Assembly: GCA_029378245.1 (NCBI GenBank)
Contig: JARKIF010000022.1
Location: forward strand, 682,001 to 746,000
Direction of reading: 5' to 3'
Length of the DNA stretch: 64,000 bases
Source: Roridomyces roridus
Taxonomy: Eukaryota > Basidiomycota > Agaricomycetes > Agaricales > Mycenaceae
A program made the position numbers and the translations under genes. Shown one piece after another: positions 22,635 to 32,897 of this stretch (its first letter is position 1; each line of letters begins with the position of its first letter). The notes beneath the pieces were generated by a model. The model was not told the DNA's origin. It saw nothing but the letters and a program-made list of their open reading frames with translations, and searched no databases.

Positions 22635-23250
22635 CTAATACAATCCCGGTCCGTGTGAAAATCTCCTCATCCCGGCACTTGGGTCGCTCTCCCCACCGAA
22701 TCGCAAACCGTGAATGACCGCACCCAAAAAGAGAAAAGCCATGGAGATCGGACAGACTATCGCCAAAGTCGCGCCGCTCCGGACGATCGCATCCTCGCCG
22801 TACCAGGTAGCACAGAACAGCCCTAACTGAGATTCAGTGATGGACGTGGAGTTCAATCTCGTATGTACCCACCGAATACGAGCAAAAGTGTTCCCACACC
22901 AATTGCGAGAAACGGGTAGGCGAGCAGGATGAGAGTACAATATACATTGAACCTCGTTCCACAGAAAATCTGCAATTTGAATTCAATTCGCTTGGCAATC
23001 TCCGGAGAACAAAAGGGGCAGACTTTCTCTGCCCAGGACGGTGTCTTGTTCTGCGCTTCGTTTGCGTCTGGAAGTTGAATTTGAATTTCCTTGGGGTAGC
23101 CACAGAGATTCACTTGGGGGTGGAAGAACAGCGGAAGATTCCACTTCTCGAACCACTGATCTCCAGGTCGTAGGGCGATGGTGAGGCGTGGAGAATGAAC
23201 CCAAAAAAAAAAAAACGGAGACGCCAGACGAGGGCATCACCAACGCCCAC
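22635..23250 (-). pseudogene. Fragment of an uncharacterised multi-pass membrane protein
   Basis: Two consecutive minus-strand coding-like segments: VCPFCSPEIAKRIEFKLQIF with two hydrophobic helices (NVYCTLILLAYPFLAIGVGT and LLLVFGGYIRD), then TESQLGLFCATWYGEDAIV with another helix (TLAIVCPISMAFLFLGAVI). A splice between them is plausible. The 5' portion overlaps a repeat that recurs at 28.0-28.2 kb in more decayed form. No complete reading frame with a start could be built, so I treat it as a remnant or the 3' part of a gene of unknown function. Confidence 0.4.
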
Positions 23251-23280
23251 GACTAGCCCAACGAATCAGCGGCGAAGAGG
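23100..23280. repeat. Dispersed ~180-bp direct repeat, copy 1
   Basis: Very similar, in the same orientation, to about 28070-28235. The shared parts include CTGATCTCCAGGTCGTAGGG and GAGGGCATCACCAACGCCCA. This copy carries a run of 13 A where the other has four. Confidence 0.8.
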
Positions 23281-23939
23281 TCGTCAAGTCCATGGTAGTA
23301 GCTTGGGAGAGTCTCCAAAAAGGCCGAACAGATAGGACTGAACAACTTGTATGCCGATCCAAACACGAGTCGGAAGACAGGGAAAGCCAATCACAGATGT
23401 TGGAAATGTAGGCCCGGGCCTTGGGTGTAGATTTCGGAGGCGACCGATGATAACTATGTCCGAGTCCCAGAACAGTCAATGAAGGAGGCGGTGGACAAGT
23501 GGCCAAGATCCAAGCGGACGAAGGACATCGCCAATCAACGAAAAACACCGAACTCTGGACTACGCGCCCGTGAGGCAACGAAGAGTGTAGTAGGCCTCGA
23601 AATCGAATGTGCATGAAATAACTGCCCCACCGTCCCGTTTTGAAGTCCCGGAATGGATGATGACTGACTTCTGTAAACAAATCGAATACCGCCAACAGGA
23701 ACCAAGCTCTTGAGGAAAATTCCAAGACACAAGACTAGAGATACCATGTTGAAGTCACAGTGTATATTGGACAGGTGTGACACGAAAGCCAACTAGAGCA
23801 GCACAAATTGAGCGGACAGGAGCTCTGCTCTGGATGAGATCACGAAGGAAAGGAGAAAGAAGTGTGCCGTTACTGGGAAAAGTGAAATACCCGCATGAGC
23901 AGAGAAGTCGCACACACTCCTGAGTCCTAGGAACAGTCT

Positions 23940-23947
23940 GCAACCAC
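23940..23947. repeat. Target-site duplication GCAACCAC, left copy
   Basis: Identical to 24356-24363. An 8-bp duplication is the length typical of hAT elements. Confidence 0.85.
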
Positions 23948-24355
23948 TAGGCATCGGCACGGGTACGGGTAACCCGCGCGGGTAGACGGGTTTTACCCGC
24001 GCGGGTAGACGGGTTTTACCCGCGCGGGTAGACGGGTTTTACCCGCGCGGGTACGGGTACGGGTAGCCGATCTGGGTACCCGTGACCCACGGGTAAGCCG
24101 CCAAGCCGGCGAATGTGCCGTTTTGACACCAAGCATGGGGTTTTCAAACTGTAAGCACATTCAATTCACCCTGTTGAGCATCAAAGCATATGAATTCAAC
24201 CAAAAAAATTGCCCTCAGCACCGAACTGCCGCCATCTCGGCCACCAACCCGCGGGTAACCCGTACCCGTACCCGCGGGTACGGGTACACAGCCACCACGG
24301 GTACGGGTACGGGTAGACACCCAGATACCCGCGGGTTTACCCGTGCCGATCCCTA
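23948..24355. mobile_element. hAT-like MITE (408 bp) rich in CGGGTA repeats
   Basis: The ends are inverted copies: TAGGCATCGGCACGGGTA at the left and, read inwards from the right, TAGGGATCGGCACGGGTA (one mismatch in 18). A perfect 8-bp direct repeat flanks it. Inside are three tandem copies of a 23-base unit (ACCCGCGCGGGTAGACGGGTTTT) from 23972, and dense CGGGTA/TACCCG motifs near both ends. No protein is encoded. Terminal TAGGG plus an 8-bp duplication fits a non-autonomous hAT element; the family assignment is inference. Confidence 0.85.
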
Positions 24356-24363
24356 GCAACCAC

Positions 24364-27300
24364 AAGGTCCAACAGTTGAATTTGATCGAGCCCGGATTCA
24401 TTCGAATAGCGAGGTTGAATAATGAAGAAAATTTGTGGTAGGCTGCGAATGTCAACGATGTCAATGACGCGGGGGGCCACAGATGAACCCGAGAGGATCC
24501 AGATGATGGATGTCTATGTGAACTGAAGATACATAAGACAAAGATGCTCTTGATGAACGGAGAGTTCAATCCAAATCGACGTGGATATTGAAGTAGAACG
24601 TTGGGGACTCGTCAGATAGAAACGTACAAACCCCCGTGGGGTATGTAAAAGGAGAAGCGCTGATGAGCATGGAATTTGACTGCCCTTGAAAACGCGTATT
24701 TTGCACAATTTCAGATGTGGTTTCCATACTATATGATCTCAATACGAGAGCTGATGTCGAGCCCAGAGACAGTCAGTGCGGTGGATACTTTAGAGTACTA
24801 TACAGGTTGAAGGGTATTTACCTGGATACGACTGATGGACTCACTCCGAAACACGTAGGAGGTGTGGATACCTGCCTTACCAATGGGATACACCAATTAA
24901 ACAGTTCTTAACCGTTGTACGATTGTCAGCAGTTCGAACCTTGGTGCAAGTGCAATTCGGAGGTTCGGGAGTTCACGGAATGATGGACAAGTCGGCCGAA
25001 TGACCTGAAACATGAGCAGACCGCCGAGACGGGTCCGATGGAAGTGACGTAGTAGCCATCACCTGTCGGAACAAGTGGATTCCGGCTTGGATACTGACTT
25101 TTGGTCAAATATCTGCTGGTATCCGAGACCAAGAGTGGGAGATATGGGTATCGTTCGAAACCTACAACACGTGGGAGTACGTTTTGAGGCCATACTCTGG
25201 AGGGGAAGAAGGGATACGAGATATCCAAACTGTCCGAGTCATGGATCAGCGATGGAATCACGAGATAACATGCTGAATCATGGCTTGGCACTCTGGCTGA
25301 CTGAGCACCAGTGCCAGATCAACCAATCAGGTCGTTTCTATTCAGGATACGTGGGAGATTCATCATTATTGCGCCATTCTTGTATTTATCATATGATTTC
25401 TGCACATGTATAAAGTAGGTAGAGTGTTTCCGGAGAGGGCAGCGGATACTTCCCCCACTAGCAAGCTACCAGCTGCGACTACGGGATTTGTCCGAGGCTT
25501 TCGAAGGTGCATTGCGTAGCTTTAGCAATCGCCCTTGAAATTCTAAATTGTTGTTTTGTTGGCTCCCGTTGTGTGAATCGAGTTTGAAGCATAGTTTGGT
25601 TCGAGTGCAAGTTGGATTGTGATTAGGGTTTCAGCTCAGTGGCAGCTTTGGAAGGCTTGCTACGGCTTGATACGGTTTGTGTGTCAGTTAGGGTCTGGTT
25701 GTGTGTTCAGTGTCAGGAATTGGTTCAGGAATTGTTGGAATCTGTGAAATCCGTGTAGTATCGGTCGCTGCGTTCTTTGGATACCAGTGTAAAAGGGATC
25801 AAGAGACCCAAATACCTCGCTTTGTGCAACCCGGCTTTTAGCCAAACCTTTATACATCTTTTGTGTTCAGCTGAGAAGCTTAAAATCTACAAAAACGCTT
25901 TAGAATCGTCATTCTTGGTTTTTATCAAGGATCTTGATTCGCAATACAAAACTCGACCACTCATATCGAGACCATATCACAGTATTCCCTACAACCTTTC
26001 ATAAGGCCCTGTACTAGGGACTTATACTCGCCTTCGCCTGCTGTCAATATAGTTGTCACTCGCCCCGGAGCTTCGTGATTGGGTTGTTTAGATATAGATT
26101 CATCTGTATTGAGACTCATCTAGTCTTGTTGTTTCGAGTTGGTTGATTTCTATAGTAGGTTTAGAGCACATACATCAGCGCATGCGCCGAAATCAACCCA
26201 GTCTAGTGTGATGTTTCTATTCGTTCCGAAAACGCCGTGTACCGTCTTTCCGGATAAATCAGTTGCCCTATGGAGTGAGAGCATTGAGAGAAGGCTCGGT
26301 GTGATATCTCGAGAATCTTTGAGACAGGGACGGTTGGTAGTGGCTCGAACAGTCAAAAGCTACCCACTAGTAGATAGGGTAGCTGAACTTCGTCTTCACC
26401 CTAATAGAGAAGGGCCTTGAATGAGTGCTGAAGTACGACAAATACCGAATCAAAGTGGGTGACGGATATCAAAAAACCCCAACCAGAAAACGATGAACGC
26501 GAAGCACTAGGTGATGTTCCGACTCAACCCGCCCGTCATGCCAAAGAAACTTTGGTCATGATGTCCCCAGGAACGTAGGTCATACACGGGACATTGCGAG
26601 TATCGAAATGAACACGGTGTGGCTCCGATCTCCGCCAGAGGCCGTCAACACTGAAATTGGGCAGCGAGATGGAGAGCGCGCAGAACTGCCCGGTTGATGG
26701 TGCAGCCAACGCCTCCATTGCATAACCACAGTTCGAACGCAGAAGAAAAAGACCCAACGAATACAGGTAAAGGATATTTGGTGCGGGACATTGCCCGCAT
26801 AAGCCGATAAATCAGAGAAGACGAGTGCCTCCCACAATGGACAGGTCACCCCCACATTGAGTACGCAAAGGAGGAAGAGATTCCAGTGCCTCGCAGCCGG
26901 CGTACATATCATCAGCGGACAGCCATGGCACATTCAACAGTGCAACACAACCGACCTATTCCGACGTCAACAGTATGCACGCGATGGTTAGAAATCCCAT
27001 AACCAAAGGCATACATGTGCCGGAAAGGAACGGCCGCAATGAAAAGATACGGGCATAGTGCTCATCATTGTACATGAATGCAACAATAACAGGCCAACCA
27101 TCACTCGAGTATCATTAAAAGAATGTGTGCATGGCAAGGAGCATCGTCGAGGACAAGAACACACATCCGGCGCTTGAGGACCAGGAACTTCGACATGCAA
27201 AATAGAACGCCATCGATGGCAAACCGCCCCTTCAAAGATGAGGTGCAACACAATCCAGCGCTCGATGACATGGATGCGTTGAAGGAAACCGAAAATTGCG

Positions 27301-29905
27301 ATTGAGGAATGAGACCGAGCTCAAGTTGAGTTCGGACAGTCCTCCCTAGAGCAGATACAGATATAGGACATTCTGGGCAACTGAATCCAGCGCTTGATGG
27401 CATGGAGTTGTATCCCCAAGCGATTCCAGAAGAAGAGGGCAATCCAGTCAGTTCACGATAAGCTTGCCGTCAGTATACCGAAATGTTGTTGTGGCGTCCG
27501 GCTGAGTGGAACAACCTCAAGTCCAAATCCAATAAGGCAATCCCATAGCCATTCGTCTGCCATGGACCGATAGTCACTGAGGATGATTCATAATGGAGCG
27601 TTAACCCAAGTCCTGTAAGTTAGTAAACACTGTTGCAGTCTTACGGCGTGATTCAAGCTGGAGAAGAGGGAGGGGTAGGCAAGAAGACAAACAGAGTTGA
27701 GTGTGGTGGTCAATCCATCGTTCCCAAGCCATAAGCATAAACGTCCGCGAGAGAACCCAGGTCTTGATCCAAAGACGGTCTCGTTCGATATTCTTGAGGT
27801 TACAGGATGCATATCATGAAGAAAGGGCACTGGATGGCCGGAAAATTCAACACTTTCGATAGTGGAAAACGAAGCAAATCACCATTCAACGGTGTAGACA
27901 TGTGATAACAAATGGGAGCTCAATGCCTAGAGGTTCAACGCTTCCGATAGCGGAGGGCGGCTGTTGAAAGCAATTTGAAAAGGGCACTCGACGGCCTCGG
28001 CAGGAGGAAACTCTTGTTCTTTGCTTCGTTTGCGTCTGTCTGGAAATCGAAATCATTTGGTGAGGCAGCCACAGAAATTCGTTGGGGGTGGAGGAGCAGC
28101 GGAAGGTTCAACTTCCGGAACCGCTGATCTCCAGGTCGTAGGGCGATGGTGAGGCGTGAGAATGAACCCAAAACGGAGACGCCAGACGAGGGCATCACCA
28201 ACGCCCACGGCTAACCCAGCAAATCAGCGGCGACTATTCAATTAATAGAATATTCCAGTTGAATTGTTCAAGATACGACCAGGCTGGTGTTGGAGTGTTG
28301 AAGTGTTGAAGTGTGACCCGGAACCAAGAATTCAAGAAATGTACAAATCGCAGGCCGTTGGAGGAGGGATCGGGCATGAACCAGAGAAGCAGCAGCGGCG
28401 TGGAAGATCTTCGCCCGCAGCTACGATGAGAGAACCATTCGGTGGTTGAACTGCCCTGAGCGGGGATGCATTGGATGGTGCAATCCTACATCCCGCTGTA
28501 TACATGTTCGTCACGAGGCAAGGCCGTACCGTGGTGATGGTAGATGAAGGAAATGAGAGCGTAATTGCTGAAAGATGAACAAGGACCCAAGGAGGAGATC
28601 ATCGTACAACCCAAACCCAGGCCTCAGTCCAATGGGAGTAAGACACATTTGGAAGTAACGGTGGCAAATGTCAGAAAACGAGCGGGAGATTGCAGAAGAT
28701 CTGGGCCTGTAGACGTCGAGACGCTCGTATGCAAGACAGGGAGCTGAGCAGAGAAAACTTCGTGCAGTGACTGGACATAGGAGTCAACTGGAGTAATGCT
28801 GCCAGTATTCATAGAAGTTAGAGCGAAAGACAGAGCATACCTATCCAATAGAGAGGACTCTTTTAACAGAATGAAAGATTAAAGCCAAACCAGGTATCCA
28901 GCACCTGGGATCCGGATAGAAAGTCGCCAGTGGATGGACAGACACAGTCGTCCCATCCACGAAATAAACGCAGACATAGGAGATTGGCAAATCAGTAGAA
29001 CGAGCAATTAGGGCCAAGCCGGGGTAGGTGCCCATGAAGTCGAATGGATGAGATGGGTATGACTAGCAGATATGAGCCCGACTCGCGATGTCTGGCTAGA
29101 ATTTCACTGATATTCCGGACAGCGAAATCGCGTACACCGGCATGTTGCCCTCGAAATAAGGATATCTAGAGGCGGCTTGGAATTACGAATGTGAAGGATC
29201 GAAGTTCGGGAAGGAAGAAAATGAATTCTCGTAGCCAAAGGAAGTGCCAGGGCTCGGCCCTGAGCAGCAGCGCCAGAGGTCCAGAACGAAGAGTGTTCAA
29301 TGAATCAAGTGCGCATAGATGGGAACCCGGGCCAGTAGAAACCAGGAGTTGATTAAGAATCCTACCCGGTTGTGTATGCACGGCAGCAGGTGCCCAATCC
29401 AATAAGGTATAGATTGCGGCGAAAATGCCAGTGGCAAATCAGTGTAGAAAGACAACCTCCTCAGTCACCGGCAGTATCCTGATGCCATCGTAAAGCTTGA
29501 GCGCATAGGTACCTTGCAGGGAGGTTGTGCTCTCGACTCAATGACCCGGATCAGAACACCTCCAGAGCTCGAGGACATACATGAACAGGCCCTTCATGAC
29601 AGCATTGAACGTACATCTGCAGAAGAAAGGAACCGGCACATTATACCGTCTCGAGGAAGAACGGCTCCGATAACGGGACCAAGAACCGCTCGGAGGCCAT
29701 TTTACCAGGAGAAAAATGTGCTCTGAATGGCGTAGATGGTAGAGGGAAAATTGTAAATGGTGTAGGCGAACAACACCTTCAATAAGCCCACATGCAAATG
29801 AGGAGAGCTCAATGCCACAACGTAGATGCAGGGACACAGATAGATATCAAGGAGGAATGTCCAACGTAACTCCAAGCGTGAATAGAATGAGGATGGGAGT
29901 GGAAT
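24364..29905. other. Decayed gene-poor region with membrane-protein-like fragments
   Basis: No complete gene can be built in this 5.5 kb. Several minus-strand stretches look like old exons of hydrophobic proteins, for example HWNLFLLCVLNVGVTC near 26870 and ALDSLNTLRSGPLALLLRA near 29290, but frames break often. Short motifs recur: AATCCAGCGCTNGATGGCAT (27.25, 27.39 kb) and CACTTTCGATAGCGG-like copies (27.86, 27.95 kb). The second copy of the 23.1-kb repeat is at about 28.07-28.24 kb. Confidence 0.45.
28070..28235. repeat. Dispersed direct repeat, copy 2
   Basis: Partner of 23100-23280, about 5 kb away in the same orientation. The coding-like continuation (FHPQ... versus LLHPQ...) has lost its frame here. 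Confidence 0.75.
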
Positions 29906-30785
29906 GATCTGTTGAAGGGGAACTCCATGCCCGAATTGAATGGATGGGAACCGGGCGCCTGAATTGAATGCATCGGGAACTCAATGCCCATAACAATGCA
30001 AGGGGAGCTCGATGCCTGTATGAATGCAGGGGAACTGGATGCCCGTAAAGAGTGGGAACTGGATGCCCAACAAATAATGGGAACTGGATGCCCGTAACAA
30101 ATAATGGGAACTGTATGCCCGTAACACACAATGGGAACTGGATGCCCGTAACAAATGGGAACTCGATGCCCAACAAAGGATGGGAACTCGATGCCCAAAT
30201 GCATGGGAACTCGATGCCCGAATGAATGAATTGGGAACTCGATGCCCGTAACAAATGGGAACTCAATGCCCAATAAAGGATGGGAACTTGATGCCCGAAA
30301 AGAATGGGAACTCGATGCCCAAGGAATAAAAGGGAACTATATGCCCGTAAAATGGGAACTGGATGCCCGTAAAGAGTGGGAACTGGATGCCCGTAAAAAT
30401 TGGGAACTATATGCCCGAATGAATGGGAACTGGATGCCCAAGGAATAAAAGGGAACTATATGCCCGTAAAAATGGGAACTTGATGCCCGTAAAGAGTGGG
30501 AACTGGATGCCCGTGAAAATTGGGAACTATATGCCCGAATGAATGGGAACTATATGCCCGGATGAATGGGAACTATATGCCCGAAAAGAATGGGAACTTG
30601 ATGCCCGAATGAATTGGGAACTGGATGCCCGAAAAAAAAAGAATGGGAACTAGATGCCCGAAAGGAATGGGAACTAGATGCCCGAAAAGAATGGGAACTT
30701 GATGCCCGAATGAATGAATTGGGAACTCGATGCCCATAACAAATGAATGGGAACTGTATGCCCGTGGTAAATTGAATGGGTGGGA
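29906..30785. repeat. Minisatellite of about 34 units, GGGAACTNNATGCCC core
   Basis: Units of 22-29 bases share the core GGGAACT-NN-ATGCCC, where the two central bases vary (CG, GG, AT, TG, GT, AG, CA). The core is followed by an A-rich spacer such as GTAAAGAAT or GAATGAAT. About 34 units can be counted. The first four are the most diverged. Because the unit lacks stop codons in some frames, long but meaningless open frames run through it on both strands. Related units occur in the compound repeats at 32.1-32.4 kb. Confidence 0.9.
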
Positions 30786-32100
30786 GGCTCACCTATGGTA
30801 TAAAACCATCCCAAAGATTCGTTTTGAACTTCCAACGGAATAGTAACCATACTGTACAGATAGTGAAGCCAGATGCCGGAAATAGTAAGACCGTTGACTG
30901 TGGGCCGAGCTGAGGTGTGAGAATCCGGGGGTTCGATGTGGCCGTAGGCTGGAGCTAGAAGACACTTCGACAGCGTAGGAAAAGGTACACCGTGTACACT
31001 CTTGATAGCGGAATGCACGAAGACGGTGTTGATGGCGTAAGAACGGTGTGCTCTCGATAGCGGTAGGCGAAGGGTGCTCTGAATGGGGTAGGCAGAGGTG
31101 GTATGGATGGTGGCAGACGAAGGTACCCTCCGTGGGTGAACGGTGTCGTTGAAAGAGGTGGGATGCTTCTATAGCAGCAGGCGCCCCGAGAAGCCATTGA
31201 CGACGCCGGGGTATTGGGAGGTACACAGGCAGCGAAGAAGAGACACACGAGTAGTACTCACCTCCTGCCCTAGGTTAACTGGCTGGTCCAGCCTGATTGT
31301 GTCAACGAATGGCCGTCGGCGCGGAGAAATGTCACGGAGCAAGTGTATCCAAGCGTGAGATGAGCCAGATGAGGTCCTGCCGGGCAAGGATGCAATAGAC
31401 AGCAGCAACAATGACCAGAGAAAAGAATGGAAGATGTTGGAGGGTGGATTCGCGGCTGTAGTCCGCTCTGTCGTGGAGAGTGGTCGTGGTGCGAAGAGAA
31501 GAAGGCCCGGATCAGTGATCACTGTCACTCCGCTGTCACAAGAATCTGTACTGATTTCGCAAGCTCATCAGTACTTCACAACGCTTTCGATAGCAATGTA
31601 AAGCATTTTGAAAGGGGCGCTCGATGGCCTTGGCAGCATGAAACTCAACACTTGATAGCGGAGGAACAGGACAACTTAGTAATTTCACAGTAGGGTGCTC
31701 GAAGGCTGAGGCCGGATGAAACTTGACATTTTTGATAGCGGAGCAACAGGGCAGTCTAGTAATTTCACAGCAAGATACCCGTGGATGTGCCGAAATGTCG
31801 TATCGGCGTGAGTATAGAACTATATGTCAGCAACGTCGTCATAGTCATCTTGCGCGGTTGAGGCTGGAAAGGGGGAGGTGAGAAGACAGTTGGGCCAGTA
31901 GTTGATCCATCGTTGCCACAGGCGATCCCAAGTCGATCGTGCAGTGTTAACCGTTCCGTAAAACCCGGAGTTGAGAAGGAGGTTGTTACTCCTGAGGACA
32001 TGGATGGTACAGATGGGGATTTGGCGCCTAGAAACTTGATGTGTTCGAGGAATAAGGAACAATGCCCATTGCTCGAGGGCATAGAAGCACCAATAATTAA
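30786..32100. other. Decayed region between minisatellite and compound repeat
   Basis: The minus strand contains coding-like pieces (TISGIWLHYLYSMVTIPLEV near 30870) and, at about 31557-31516, EVLMSLRNQYRFL-stop, a copy of the C-terminus of the gene at 40.1 kb. The surrounding ~200 bases (31380-31590) also match 39960-40160. Several CGATAGCGG motifs are scattered here (31.0, 31.05, 31.65, 31.73 kb). No intact gene. Confidence 0.45.
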
Positions 32101-32400
32101 ATGGGAACTTGATGCCCAGAAAAATCCGCACTTTCGATAGCAACGGAGTGAGGGAATCCAGCGCTCAAGGGCATGGAGGCACGAATGATTGAATGGGAAC
32201 TGTATGCCCAGAAAACTCGACACTTTCGATAGCAGGGAAATAAAAACAATCCAGCGCTCGATGGCATGGATGCATGAATGAATGGATGGGAACTCAATGC
32301 CCAGAAGCTCAGCACTTTTGATAGCGGAGCAAGCAATCCAAGACTCGAGGGAATAGATGCGTATAACGAACGAATGAACATTTGATGGCCAGGAAGGAGA
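32101..32400. repeat. Compound tandem repeat, three units of about 93 bases
   Basis: Each unit contains, in order: GGGAACTNNATGCCCAGAAAA, a CACTTTCGATAGC-like motif, and AATCCAGCGCTCGATGGCAT or a variant of it. These three motifs occur separately elsewhere in 26-32 kb, so this array looks like the parental, higher-order form of the local repeats. Confidence 0.7.
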
Positions 32401-32560
32401 AGCCAATAGCAGGGGAAGCACAGGGTGAGTTAGCGGTCAAGGACATAGACATGTCACAGAAAAGAGTTTCATGAGCCGGCGCAGCGAGACCATCGGCAGC
32501 GCAGAAGGGGACGAGATCAACTGACAGCGGGGATGTAGTAACTCGACAGCAAGTGATGCA

Positions 32561-32585
32561 TCAGACTTTTAACAATCTGCTTGTC
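32561..32585 (+). repeat. Left terminal inverted repeat of the Plavaka element
   Basis: Pairs with 39705-39729 in inverted orientation; the shared core is TTTTAACAAT. Followed by subterminal AGCTGACAAGCT repeats. Confidence 0.75.
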
Positions 32586-32897
32586 AGCCTCGGCAAGCTG
32601 ACAAGCTCTGCCAAAATCAGACAAATTCCCATTTCGGGAAAAGCTGACAAGCTCATGTCTAGACTGCCACAAGCTTGACCAAAAGGGAGCACCACAAGCT
32701 CACAAGCAGACAAGTAGCATAAAAGGATAATATTTTTCCATTAAAAATACGTGAAAAAAAACCAATAAAAATCGGTGGGTTTTTGGAGGCGTGAGCTCTG
32801 GACCACTTTTGTGAATTTTCGACGACGGAGGCGGTACGTTCGCGATGTCTGTACTAAAGCATCAGAACTGAGCAACAAACTGGAATGATGTCGTACC

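Noticed and set aside
24144..24569. Minus-strand open frame across the CGGGTA repeats
   Set aside because: Runs through the hAT-like MITE; the peptide is a translation of the repeats.
24910..24960. GTTCGAAC motif suggesting a tRNA T arm
   Set aside because: No matching acceptor, D or anticodon stems could be folded around it.
29906..30785. Regularly spaced repeats resembling a CRISPR array
   Set aside because: Spacers are only about 7-14 bases, low in complexity and themselves related; the genome is eukaryotic with introns and no cas genes. It is a minisatellite.
29809..30792. Long open frames on both strands encoding repeated GIEFP/HPVP-like or WELDA-like peptides
   Set aside because: They are translations of the minisatellite in several frames at once, with no start context or domain.
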